The notes under the pieces: generated by a model
Database searches by the model: none
The model's input: only the letters and a program-made list of their open reading frames with translations
Told to the model about the DNA's origin: nothing
From: Cyanobacteriota bacterium
GTDB lineage: Bacteria > Cyanobacteriota > Cyanobacteriia > Phormidesmidales > Phormidesmidaceae
DNA length: 7,837 bases
Reading direction: 5' to 3'
Assembly (NCBI GenBank): GCA_027592485.1
Contig: JAQCKL010000198.1
Coordinates: 1-7,837, forward strand
Made by a program: the position numbers and the translations under genes
In this document: piece after piece, positions 1 to 6,562 of the stretch
Layout: every line of letters begins with the position of its first letter
Position numbering within the stretch: the first letter of the stretch is position 1

Positions 1-51
1 ACTTGTCGCAACTTATACCCTGAGAGCTTTTATTACTTCAAGACCGACTTT
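1..51. other. AT-rich gene-free flank, possible insertion edge
   Basis: By count, 23 of the first 60 bases are G or C (38%), visibly lower than the neighbouring coding DNA. Read on the minus strand, all three frames close within about 30 bases past the stop of the adjacent secreted-protein gene, so the missing part of that protein does not continue here in another frame. The stretch could be the edge of a mobile element or simply decayed DNA. No transposase or clear terminal repeat is visible in so short a piece, so the mobile-element idea is inference only. Confidence 0.3.
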
Positions 52-795
52 TCAAACATCCTCTAAGCGAGATTGCAGATCAATGCCCGCTTCCCCATCG
101 TCATTTTCCGCCAGCAGTCTCCCATTGGCATCAAACAAATAGAGCTGGGTGTCGTCATCTTCGTAAAGGGAGCCGGGTAGCACCCGCACCACATCCACAT
201 CCAGGGTGATGGAATCGCCTAAACCGGCAAAAAAGGTATAGATTGCTTGGCCGCTGGTGACGGTGCCCGCCGACACCCCGGATCCGCTCTGCAAACTCAC
301 CGCCAAAGCGGGCGCTAGGGCCGGAATGTCGTAAATCTCAAAGCGATCTAAATCGGCGATAGCTTGAGCGTCTTGCTGGCGTACCGCTTGGGTAATGGGT
401 GGCGGTGGGCCTAAGCCATCATTCAAAACCGAATGAATGGCACTGGCCCAGTCCAAGGGTTCAACCGGGACCTGGCTAGCGAGGACATAGCGCTGCAGGA
501 CCTGGTCGCAGGTATTGATATCAGGGATCACGGTGCCGTTCACCCGATAGATCTCAAAAATATCCCGGAGATCGACCATGGCTTGGCGATAGGCCGGGGT
601 CACGGCATCAGCTGCAATCAGAGGGCTCGTGAGGGCGATCGCCCCCGCCCAATCATTCAGACATATGGCCCGCAACAGCTGCTCATGGGCCACATCCAAA
701 GCGGCTGACCGGACCGATAGCGGACTGCCGAGCATGAGTCCACCAGCCAATAGGGCCACCACCCCTCGGTGTTGCCACCACCCCAAACTTGCCAT
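52..795 (-). CDS. Secreted protein with C-terminally truncated PPC-like domain
   Basis: The product is 247 aa from the ATG at 795-793, chosen because a GGAGGGG ribosome site lies 6 bp upstream and because it places a classic export signal at the N-terminus. A GTG 42 bp further upstream is in frame but would bury the signal. Residues 1-31 are a signal peptide: short basic start, hydrophobic core around 11-24, likely cleavage after the SVRSA stretch. Residues 32-160 form an Ala/Leu-rich helical region with two Cys (45, 96), unassigned. Residues about 170-247 resemble the bacterial pre-peptidase C-terminal (PPC) beta domain: a GTVTSG turn, IYTFFAGLGDSITLDV strand pair, then LYLFDANGRLLAENDDG. 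The usual domain continues for roughly 40 residues after the SRL motif; this protein ends at SRLEDV. It is thus either a truncated gene or a degenerate copy. PPC domains usually sit on exported proteins; no catalytic domain is visible. It is transcribed divergently from the phosphatase gene. Confidence 0.75.
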   Translation of the reverse strand: MASLGWWQHRGVVALLAGGLMLGSPLSVRSAALDVAHEQLLRAICLNDWAGAIALTSPLIAADAVTPAYRQAMVDLRDIFEIYRVNGTVIPDINTCDQVLQRYVLASQVPVEPLDWASAIHSVLNDGLGPPPPITQAVRQQDAQAIADLDRFEIYDIPALAPALAVSLQSGSGVSAGTVTSGQAIYTFFAGLGDSITLDVDVVRVLPGSLYEDDDTQLYLFDANGRLLAENDDGEAGIDLQSRLEDV

Positions 796-865
796 CGTCT
801 TCCCCTCCACTGGACTATCTGCGTTCGGGCTAGGCACCGACTCTAAGCTGGGAGCATGATGGGGT

Positions 866-893
866 TTCCCCTGGCGCTTCCCCTGGTGCTTCC
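866..893. repeat. 12-bp tandem repeat, 2.3 copies
   Basis: The unit TTCCCCTGGYGC occurs at 866-877 and 878-889, differing at one base, and is followed by a partial TTCC. It lies 70-100 bp upstream of the secreted-protein start, in its probable promoter or leader region. Whether it is a binding site or chance slippage cannot be told from sequence. Confidence 0.7.
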
Positions 894-964
894 AAGGGGT
901 TTGTCAATGCCACTGCCCAATGTTGCTGCCCTATTCTGCCTGAGAATCAAAAAAGATGCTGCGG

Positions 965-993
965 TTTCTGCTTTATTCTCCATGGAGTAGTAT
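965..993 (+). promoter_or_regulatory. Weak candidate promoter with palindromic spacer
   Basis: A TAGTAT hexamer (988-993) could be a -10 element for the phosphatase operon, with a poor TTTCTG match to a -35 box (965-970) at 17-bp spacing. The perfect palindrome CTCCATGGAG (978-987) fills the spacer directly upstream of the -10, a position where a repressor or activator could act. The box matches are weak, the leader would be about 115 nt, and the call is inference. Confidence 0.2.
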
Positions 994-1113
994 TTTTCAC
1001 GGGGCCATTGGGCAACATGGGAAGAGCTTGATCGCTGCTGAGCAAATCCCGATTTGCTTGATGTCGTTTCACCACAATGCTTTGTCAAGTCAGCCGTTAC
1101 GAAGGATTTCCCG

Positions 1114-2796
1114 ATGACCTGGGAAGAGGATGCCACGCTGAAGCTCATGGTGGTAGACGATGAGCCTGACAATTTAGACCTGCTTTATCGCACCTTCCGC
1201 CGAGACTTTCAAGTCTTTAAAGCTGAAAACGGATTTTCAGCCCTGGATCTGTTGGATAGTGAAGGGGAAATGGCCGTGATTATTTCGGACCAACGCATGC
1301 CTCGCATGAATGGGACCGAATTTCTCAGTCGCACGGTGGACCGCTTCCCCGACACGATTCGGATTGTGTTGACCGGGTATACCGATGTTGAGGACCTAGT
1401 CGAAGCCATCAACTCAGGCAAGGTGTTTAAGTACATCACCAAGCCCTGGAACCCCGAGAAACTCAAAACCGTTGTCTTTCAAGCGGCAGAGACCTATCGA
1501 GTAGTCAAACAGCGCACCCAGGCCCTGACCCGAGCCCTGCGGCGAGAATCCTTCTTTAACGAAGTGATGACGGCCATTCGGGAGTCCCTGGACTACCGCA
1601 ATATGCTGCAAACCATTGTCACCACCCTGGGCCAAACCGTTGAGGCTGATTACGCGGTGCTCTATCCCGTGAATCCCGTGACGGGAACAGTGGCCGCCGA
1701 GTGGAGTGATGCCTCCAAAACCTTTACCTATAGCGCCTACGACCATGGGGAAACGCTGCAGGCCGCGTTAGACGCCCATAGCCATGGGGTCAATGCGGGG
1801 GTGCTGAGCCGGGGCGATCGCCAACAAGATGTGCTGCCAGACTTAGACGTTTCCGTCACGGCCTTGACCTTGCCCCTGGTGTATCAGCAATCTGGTCTGG
1901 CGACGGTCTCGCTCTACCGTATTAAGTCGAGGGAAGACTGGTCTGAGGAAACCCTGAAGCTCCTAGATGGGGTCACAGAGCAAATTGCCCTAGCGCTCTT
2001 CCAGGCGGGTCTATACCAGCGGATTCAAGAGCAAACCTCCCAGATGCAGGCGGAATTGGAGGTGGCACGCCAAATTCAAACCAATTTGTTGCGACAGAGC
2101 TGGCCCGACGTTGACGGTATCAGTATCCAAGCCCGCTGTCGCCCGGCCCGCCAGGTGGGGGGCGACTTTTTCGAAGTGTTTGTCCATCCTAGCGGTGACA
2201 TTTGGCTGGCGGTCGGGGATGTTTCCGGCAAAGGGGTCCCTGCGGCGCTGTTCATGGCCAGCGCCATTTCGGTGCTGCGGCGAGAGCTCTCCCCGGAAAA
2301 GCCACCCCCACCAGATCAGGTGATGCAAAACCTGAATCAAGGTTTACTGGATGACTTAGTGAGCAACAACTGCTTTATTACCATGGTGTTGGTGCGGTAT
2401 ACCCCAAGTAACCATGAGTTGATGTATGCGAATGCGGGTCATATTTATCCGATCATCTGGTCTACCCATGCTGACCTCAGCAATGGCAGTAAGCCCGAAT
2501 ACCTAGATGTGCGAGGGGTGCCCTTAGGAATCTTGCCCGTGTGGAAAGCCAAGGCGGGCGAGACCGTTTTGCCAGCCAAGAGCACCTTGCTCTTGGCCAG
2601 TGATGGCATTACCGAGGCGACCATCTCCGATGAGCAGCACCCCAATGCCACGGTGATGTTGCAACAAGAGGGGCTATGGCAGTTACTCCAATGTCAACCG
2701 CGTCCCTTGGACCTGGATACCCTGTTGCTGGCGGTTCAGGGAGACAAAGACCAGCAGGACGATGATCAAACGATTCTCTCCCTGGAGGTGATGTAG
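1114..2796 (+). CDS. REC-GAF-PP2C (SpoIIE-type) serine phosphatase
   Basis: A 560-aa cytoplasmic signalling phosphatase. The ATG at 1114 is preferred because GAAGGA lies 7 bp upstream; an in-frame TTG at 1054 would add 20 unlikely residues. Domain order: receiver domain at about 10-130, with acidic pair D15/D16, phospho-acceptor D59 in ISDQRMP, T87 in LTGYT and K110 in ITKPW; GAF domain about 146-300, containing no cysteine, so not a bilin-binding photosensor of the usual type; helical linker 300-330; PP2C/SpoIIE domain about 335-558. Metal-binding Asp are seen in GGDFFE (D351), VGDVSGKG (D369), LASDGITEA (D497) and DDDQT (549-551). All key residues are intact. In this family, phosphorylation of the receiver regulates the phosphatase, which typically dephosphorylates a Ser/Thr on a STAS-domain anti-sigma antagonist. 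The next gene, 2 bp downstream, encodes the opposing type of kinase, so the two probably form a partner-switching module. The actual substrate and signal are unknown. Confidence 0.93.
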   Translation: MTWEEDATLKLMVVDDEPDNLDLLYRTFRRDFQVFKAENGFSALDLLDSEGEMAVIISDQRMPRMNGTEFLSRTVDRFPDTIRIVLTGYTDVEDLVEAINSGKVFKYITKPWNPEKLKTVVFQAAETYRVVKQRTQALTRALRRESFFNEVMTAIRESLDYRNMLQTIVTTLGQTVEADYAVLYPVNPVTGTVAAEWSDASKTFTYSAYDHGETLQAALDAHSHGVNAGVLSRGDRQQDVLPDLDVSVTALTLPLVYQQSGLATVSLYRIKSREDWSEETLKLLDGVTEQIALALFQAGLYQRIQEQTSQMQAELEVARQIQTNLLRQSWPDVDGISIQARCRPARQVGGDFFEVFVHPSGDIWLAVGDVSGKGVPAALFMASAISVLRRELSPEKPPPPDQVMQNLNQGLLDDLVSNNCFITMVLVRYTPSNHELMYANAGHIYPIIWSTHADLSNGSKPEYLDVRGVPLGILPVWKAKAGETVLPAKSTLLLASDGITEATISDEQHPNATVMLQQEGLWQLLQCQPRPLDLDTLLLAVQGDKDQQDDDQTILSLEVM

Positions 2797-2798
2797 CC

Positions 2799-3221
2799 AT
2801 GCAAACGGAACTACACATCCCTAGCGACCTGAAGTTTCTGACCATTGTCGAGGGTTGGATGCTGGGGATTCTACAGGCCGAACTCAGCACCTTACCGGAT
2901 TGGCCCAAATGGGAGAACCGATTGCGGTTAGTCCTCGTCGAGTCTTACTCTAATGCCGTTCGTCATGCCCATCGCAATCGCCCCGATCTACCGGTGAAAT
3001 TGCGATTGGAAGTCCAATCAGAGGATTTGCTCCTTGAGGTCTGGGATTCAGGGCAGGGCTTCGACCTTGATAGCTATTTACCCCCTGTGCCCGAACATTA
3101 TCAAGAAGGGGGCTATGGTTGGATGATTTTAAACCGGCTCATGGATAAGGTGGAGTACAAGGTCGAGATAGCCACGGGACAAAACTGCCTACGTCTTCAC
3201 GCCAGCCTTCCGCCTCGTTAA
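2799..3221 (+). CDS. RsbW-like anti-sigma factor / serine kinase ATPase
   Basis: A 140-aa protein with a single GHKL ATPase fold, typical in length for RsbW/SpoIIAB-like switch kinases. The start ATG has GGAGGTG 8 bp upstream, inside the end of the phosphatase gene. Visible ATP-binding motifs: N box ESYSNAVRHAH (E48, N52, H56), G1 box VWDSGQGFD (D83, G85, G87) and G2 box GGYGWMI (104-110). No membrane segment or sensor domain is present. By family knowledge, such proteins bind a sigma factor or another target and phosphorylate a STAS antagonist that the partner phosphatase resets. The 2-bp spacing to the REC-GAF-PP2C gene indicates translational coupling and joint action. No STAS gene or sigma factor lies in this window, so the target is unknown. 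It ends 37 bp from the convergent dipeptidase gene, with no convincing terminator between. Confidence 0.9.
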   Translation: MQTELHIPSDLKFLTIVEGWMLGILQAELSTLPDWPKWENRLRLVLVESYSNAVRHAHRNRPDLPVKLRLEVQSEDLLLEVWDSGQGFDLDSYLPPVPEHYQEGGYGWMILNRLMDKVEYKVEIATGQNCLRLHASLPPR

Positions 3222-3258
3222 GCACCGGCAACGGCACCGCCGCCATCGGGACGAGTCC

Positions 3259-3966
3259 CTATGGCAGCGCCCGGCCATAGCGGGCGGTCAAGGTCTGTCC
3301 GGTATGATTTTGGGTTTGCCATGCCCAGAGTTGATCGCCCCAGGAAAAGTGCCACCATTCGTTGGGATGCTGGGCGAATCCGACGGCGGTCAAATGGTTG
3401 CTGAGAACGGTACGGTGGTTTTGAATCATCGCGTCGTGATGTTCGCCCGTGGCGGCAAAGTAATTGGGATGTGACCGCGGCGAAATTTCATCAATGGGGG
3501 AGCCCATATCGACCATTTGCCCTTGATCATCCCCGAGGGTGATATCAATGGCGGCCCCGGTGCTGTGGGGTGGCGGAGTGGCTTCATCTAAACTGGGCGG
3601 AGCCCAAAACTGGTAAACCTCATCTAGCAGGGCTTGCCGCTCTGCTGCGGTTAACCTTTCTGGGTGCTGCTGTCGTTGCCGGGCTAGTTCCCTGAAGCTG
3701 TAGTCCACCATGAATTGCTGTACGGCCACGGGACGATAGGCATCAAAAATCTGAATCGTCCACCCTGGATACCGTTGCTGCAAATGGGTTTGAGCTTGGC
3801 GCAACTTTGCCAAGACCGATGCTCGCAGCCAGTAAGGCGAGCGATCGCCATAGGGTGCCCCCAGGCAAGCATAGGGGTGGGGTTGCACTACTGAGAAACG
3901 CTCTAGGGGAATGGGGGCCAAGGGTTCCCCACACTCCTGAATGGCAATGTTTTGGTAAGGTTTCAT
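3259..3966 (-). CDS. D-alanyl-D-alanine dipeptidase (VanX/DdpX, M15D)
   Basis: A 235-aa zinc dipeptidase that would hydrolyse D-Ala-D-Ala to D-alanine. The M15D signature is complete: HSTGAAID gives zinc ligands H134 and D141 (spacing of 7, as in VanX H116/D123); NEWWHF gives catalytic E203 and zinc ligand H206; DAYRP holds R78, equivalent to the transition-state Arg of VanX. No signal peptide or membrane segment is seen, so it should be cytoplasmic, like VanX. It begins 23 bp after the crtB stop on the same strand and is probably the last gene of the carotenoid transcript. The ribosome site is poor (a G-rich GGGGG stretch upstream of the ATG). No vanH/vanA-type ligase or VanRS regulator is nearby, so glycopeptide resistance is unlikely; D-Ala-D-Ala or peptidoglycan-peptide recycling is the more reasonable role, by inference. 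Confidence 0.9.
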   Translation of the reverse strand: MKPYQNIAIQECGEPLAPIPLERFSVVQPHPYACLGAPYGDRSPYWLRASVLAKLRQAQTHLQQRYPGWTIQIFDAYRPVAVQQFMVDYSFRELARQRQQHPERLTAAERQALLDEVYQFWAPPSLDEATPPPHSTGAAIDITLGDDQGQMVDMGSPIDEISPRSHPNYFAATGEHHDAMIQNHRTVLSNHLTAVGFAQHPNEWWHFSWGDQLWAWQTQNHTGQTLTARYGRALP

Positions 3967-3989
3967 CCCATGCCCCCGGCATCGTTGTG

Positions 3990-4919
3990 CTAAAGCAACC
4001 GTGAGCGGATCAAGGCAGCGGGTAGACAGCGCAACTTGCGGAAGGCGGGCACGTAGGCGCGACGATTGAAGACATCGTAGTCATTCTCTTCGATGGCATC
4101 GAGGATGGTGCGATAGAGCACCAAGGCCGACCACACCGGCCAGCGGGCGTCAGGGCTAAGACGGCTAATCCCCCGTTCGGCTTCCATATAAAACTTGCGC
4201 GCCCGCTGAATTTGGAATTTCATCACCGATCGCCAACGATCATCAATCACCCCATTGATCAAGTCTTGGGCGCTGTAGTTAAACAGGGCGAGATCATCCA
4301 AGGGCAGGTAAATTCGACCGCGACGGGCATCTTCACCAATATCCCGCAGAATATTGGTGAGTTGATTGGCAATGCCGAGGGCGATCGCTTCCTGGGTGGG
4401 ATCCGGCAGAGGCCCACGACGATTCCAGGGGGCTGTGTTTTGCTCCGTATCCACGCCCATAATCGTCGTGGACATCAGCCCCACAGTTCCGGCAACGCGA
4501 TAGCAGTACAGCTCTAGGTCATCAAAGGTCTGATAGCGATCGCGGTGCAAATCCATCCGCTGCCCAGCGATCATGTCCCGAAAGGGTTGGATATCGAGCG
4601 GGAAGGTCTCCAAGGTATCCACCAGCGCCACATCCACATCATCGGCTGGATGCCCCCGGAAGAGGGTTTCTAATCGCCGTTCCCACCGGTCTAGGGTTTC
4701 CTCAGTGGTCGAGGCCGCTTGGGGACCATCGACCAACTCATCGGTGCGACGACACCACACATAGATCGCCCAGATTGCGCGCCGTTTGGGCGGCGTCATC
4801 AGTAGCGTCCCGAGGTAAAAGGTCTTGGAATACTTTGCCGTAATCTGCCGACACTGTTCGTAGGCTTCTTCAACGGAAACCAAGTGACTAGATTGCAGCA
4901 CATCAGACAGTTGCAGCAT
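3990..4919 (-). CDS. crtB: Phytoene synthase
   Basis: A 309-aa squalene/phytoene synthase-family enzyme that condenses two geranylgeranyl diphosphates to 15-cis-phytoene, the committed step of carotenoid synthesis. The ATG has AGGA 5 bp upstream. Diagnostic features: SKTFYLGTLLM near residues 31-41, the first Asp-rich motif DELVD (60-64), YCYRVAGTVG (138-147), and the second Asp-rich motif in NQLTNILRDIGED (185-197, D193 and D197), followed by RGRIYLPLDDL. Both Mg-diphosphate binding motifs are intact and length is normal. It lies 122 bp downstream of phytoene desaturase on the same strand, the order found in many cyanobacteria, and 23 bp ahead of the dipeptidase. It may be co-transcribed from the crtP promoter; I could not identify a convincing internal promoter in the 122-bp gap. 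The second Asp motif is encoded by a perfect DNA inverted repeat, described separately. Confidence 0.97.
   Translation of the reverse strand: MLQLSDVLQSSHLVSVEEAYEQCRQITAKYSKTFYLGTLLMTPPKRRAIWAIYVWCRRTDELVDGPQAASTTEETLDRWERRLETLFRGHPADDVDVALVDTLETFPLDIQPFRDMIAGQRMDLHRDRYQTFDDLELYCYRVAGTVGLMSTTIMGVDTEQNTAPWNRRGPLPDPTQEAIALGIANQLTNILRDIGEDARRGRIYLPLDDLALFNYSAQDLINGVIDDRWRSVMKFQIQRARKFYMEAERGISRLSPDARWPVWSALVLYRTILDAIEENDYDVFNRRAYVPAFRKLRCLPAALIRSRLL
4333..4360. repeat. 10-bp perfect inverted repeat inside crtB
   Basis: TCACCAATAT (4333-4342) and ATATTGGTGA (4351-4360) are exact reverse complements separated by 8 bases. On the mRNA strand this hairpin spans the codons for TNILRDIGE, the second diphosphate-binding motif of CrtB. 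The repeat may be a by-product of the codons N-I and D-I-G, or may affect the message locally; only chance or conservation tests could say. Confidence 0.85.
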
Positions 4920-5041
4920 TAATTCCTATGGCTGGAAACCCCAGACATTTCTAACGGTGGTAAAGGCCTGCACAAGACAGAACGGCTCTCCAAAAAGCAT
5001 ACGGCAAACCCTGGCTAATCCTGCCGGTTAACGTGAGCTTT
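4920..5041 (-). other. crtP-crtB intergenic spacer
   Basis: These 122 bp lie between the crtP stop and the crtB ATG. Apart from the crtB ribosome site (AGGA 5 bp before the ATG) I see no strong promoter, terminator or RNA structure, which is compatible with a shared transcript but does not prove it. Confidence 0.5.
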
Positions 5042-6463
5042 CTAGGAAACAATCACGGGTTCTAAGGTAGATGCAGCTACCGTTGCCCCTTGATAACGCT
5101 GGTCAATGGCTTGCGCCGCCAGCTTACCAGAAAGCACCGCCCCTTCCATACTGCCGAGATACCGCTGTAGGGTATAGCTGCCCGCCAAGAAGAAATTACT
5201 GATCGGGGTGGCTTGCTCAGGACGGCAAGCCTGCCGCCCTGGCGCGGCAGTGTAAACCGATCGGGGGGTTTTCACAATCTTCGACTTGAGGAGTGTAGCA
5301 GGCTGATCGCCCCCCAGGTGCTGGGGAAAGAGTCGGTTCAACTCAGTCAACGTTGCAGCCAAAATCTCATCGTCGGATTTATCAATCCAATCCTTGGCGG
5401 GGGCCAGGACTAATTCCAGCATGGAGCGATCGGGGTCAGCATACTCGCGACAGGTATTACTCATATCGGCATACACACTCAACAGCTTGGAGCGGGAAAA
5501 CAGGAGCTGATCAACATCAGTCATCTTGCGGTCAAACCACAGGTGAATGTTGATGACGGGCACTCCTTCCAGGGCCTGCATCCGCTGAAACACATCAATA
5601 CCCTGCCAAGGCTCTGGCAAGAGGACTTTGATCACATCGACCGGCATGGCTGAGACGTAGGCGTCTGCCGTCACCACTTCGTCGATGCCCCCGTCAATGT
5701 CTCGCAGGGCAAATCCCCGCACGGTGCTGTCGGGGTTCAGCAAAATCTGCTTCAGGGGCTTTTTCACATGGACTTCTCCCCCGCGCTCAGTGATGTAGTC
5801 CATGAGGGGTTGACACAAGCGCTCTGTGGGAGAGCCATCTAAAAAAGCCACCTTAGAGCCGTAGCGCTCCTGCAAAAACCGGTTGAGCGCGGTGAGCGGA
5901 ACGGTGGCGGACACATCCTCTGGATCAATGAAAGTCAGGGCCTTAGAGGCGGCGACAAAAATATCGGAGTTGACCCGATCATCCACCCCCCGCATCTGCA
6001 GCCATTCCAGAAGACTGTATTTATCCATCGCTTCCACATAGTCTTGGCCCCGGACAATCGCCGGCAACAGGCCAATGGCAAAACGAATTTTCTGCTCCCA
6101 GGTGAGCATGTCGTTGTTGCGCAAAATAGAGACGAGCACATTAATCGGGGCCGGGATGTCAGGCACATCAAAGCGGGACAGGACCCCAGGCTGCTCTGGC
6201 TGATTAAAGATTAAGGTGTGCTCTTTCCACTGCAGCCGATCTTCGATACCCAGTTCCTTGAAGAGTTGCAGCATGTTGGGGTAAGCCCCGAAAAAAACAT
6301 GCAAACCGGTTTCATACCAATCGCCGTCTTCATCTTTCCAGGCCGCCACCAACCCCCCTAGGACATCTCGACTTTCGAGCACAATTGGGACATGGCCAGC
6401 ATCCGCTAAATATTTGGCACATGCCAGCCCTGCCAGCCCTGCTCCCGCAATTGCAACGCGCAT
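5042..6463 (-). CDS. crtP: 15-cis-phytoene desaturase (plant/cyanobacterial type)
   Basis: A 473-aa FAD enzyme, also called Pds, that desaturates 15-cis-phytoene through phytofluene to zeta-carotene using plastoquinone as acceptor, peripherally bound to membranes. The ATG at 6463-6461 is chosen because it directly precedes the conserved MRVAIAGAGLAGL start, has AGGGGA upstream, and gives the usual length; a TTG 60 bp upstream would add a non-conserved tail. Residues 2-30 form the FAD dinucleotide fold (G7, G9, G12), followed by DEDGDWYETGLH (44-55) and FFGAYPNM. The C-terminus has the FAD-closing segment FFLAGSYTLQRYLGSMEGAV (424-443). Positions linked to norflurazon-type bleaching-herbicide resistance in cyanobacteria (R195, L320, V403, L436 in Synechococcus numbering, from memory) carry the sensitive residues here. 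One oddity is L38 where the family normally has Lys in GGKVAAW. It is not the bacterial CrtI type. It heads the cluster with crtB. Confidence 0.97.
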   Translation of the reverse strand: MRVAIAGAGLAGLACAKYLADAGHVPIVLESRDVLGGLVAAWKDEDGDWYETGLHVFFGAYPNMLQLFKELGIEDRLQWKEHTLIFNQPEQPGVLSRFDVPDIPAPINVLVSILRNNDMLTWEQKIRFAIGLLPAIVRGQDYVEAMDKYSLLEWLQMRGVDDRVNSDIFVAASKALTFIDPEDVSATVPLTALNRFLQERYGSKVAFLDGSPTERLCQPLMDYITERGGEVHVKKPLKQILLNPDSTVRGFALRDIDGGIDEVVTADAYVSAMPVDVIKVLLPEPWQGIDVFQRMQALEGVPVINIHLWFDRKMTDVDQLLFSRSKLLSVYADMSNTCREYADPDRSMLELVLAPAKDWIDKSDDEILAATLTELNRLFPQHLGGDQPATLLKSKIVKTPRSVYTAAPGRQACRPEQATPISNFFLAGSYTLQRYLGSMEGAVLSGKLAAQAIDQRYQGATVAASTLEPVIVS

Positions 6464-6509
6464 GAATACTGTCCCCTCTGAAGTCAGCGTTTTAAGGATG
6501 CCTTTACTC

Positions 6510-6515
6510 AGTATA
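6510..6515 (-). promoter_or_regulatory. Candidate -10 box for crtP
   Basis: On the minus strand the hexamer TATACT (5 of 6 to the sigma70-type consensus) lies 46 bp upstream of the crtP ATG, in an AT-richer stretch. No acceptable -35 box stands 16-18 bp upstream, only a T-rich run. An activator-dependent promoter or chance match are both possible. Confidence 0.25.
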
Positions 6516-6531
6516 TGTTGCAAACCGTTAC

Positions 6532-6562
6532 AAAAAAGCCATCGCCCTGCCAGCAGGGCTTT
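6532..6562 (-). terminator. GC hairpin with T run upstream of crtP
   Basis: GCCCTGC (6544-6550) and GCAGGGC (6553-6559) form a perfect inverted repeat. On the minus strand it is followed, after a few bases, by TTTTTT (6537-6532). An alternative pairing AAAGCC/GGCTTT (6535-6540 with 6557-6562) encloses the same core. This fits a Rho-independent terminator for whatever is transcribed towards crtP from upstream, insulating crtP. The 6-base gap between stem and T run makes it imperfect, and it could instead be a leader structure. Confidence 0.4.

Larger units (their letters stand above)
796..1113. other. Divergent intergenic region with small repeats
   Basis: This 318-bp space separates two divergent genes and must hold both promoters. 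It contains a 12-bp tandem repeat (866-893), a 10-bp perfect palindrome CTCCATGGAG (978-987), and a TGCCCAATG / CATTGGGCA inverted pair (914-922 and 1006-1014). On the minus strand a TTGACA hexamer at 907-902 matches the -35 consensus, but no good -10 lies at the right distance. Open frames crossing the region show no protein-like composition and are not annotated. Confidence 0.6.

Noticed and set aside
1054..1113. 20-residue N-terminal extension of the phosphatase from a TTG
   Set aside because: The ATG at 1114 has a good ribosome site and directly precedes the receiver domain; the extension has no conserved features.
843..1172. Minus-strand open frame of 109 codons between the divergent genes
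   Set aside because: It overlaps the start of the phosphatase gene, has a Ser-rich low-information composition and no recognisable domain; most likely a chance frame.
1549..2013. Cyanobacteriochrome-type light-sensing GAF domain
   Set aside because: There is no cysteine in the GAF region to attach a bilin, so a light-sensor call is not supported.
3222..3258. Bidirectional terminator between the convergent genes
   Set aside because: Only a short GGGAC/GTCCC pair (3248-3259) is present, overlapping a stop codon, with no T run on either strand.
3259..3966. Glycopeptide-resistance cluster
   Set aside because: Only the dipeptidase is present; no VanH/VanA-type ligase, VanRS or VanY is in the window, and the context is carotenoid genes.
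6464..6523. 20-residue N-terminal extension of phytoene desaturase from a TTG
   Set aside because: The conserved protein starts at MRVAIAGAG, with a ribosome site upstream and herbicide-site numbering that matches the known enzyme exactly.
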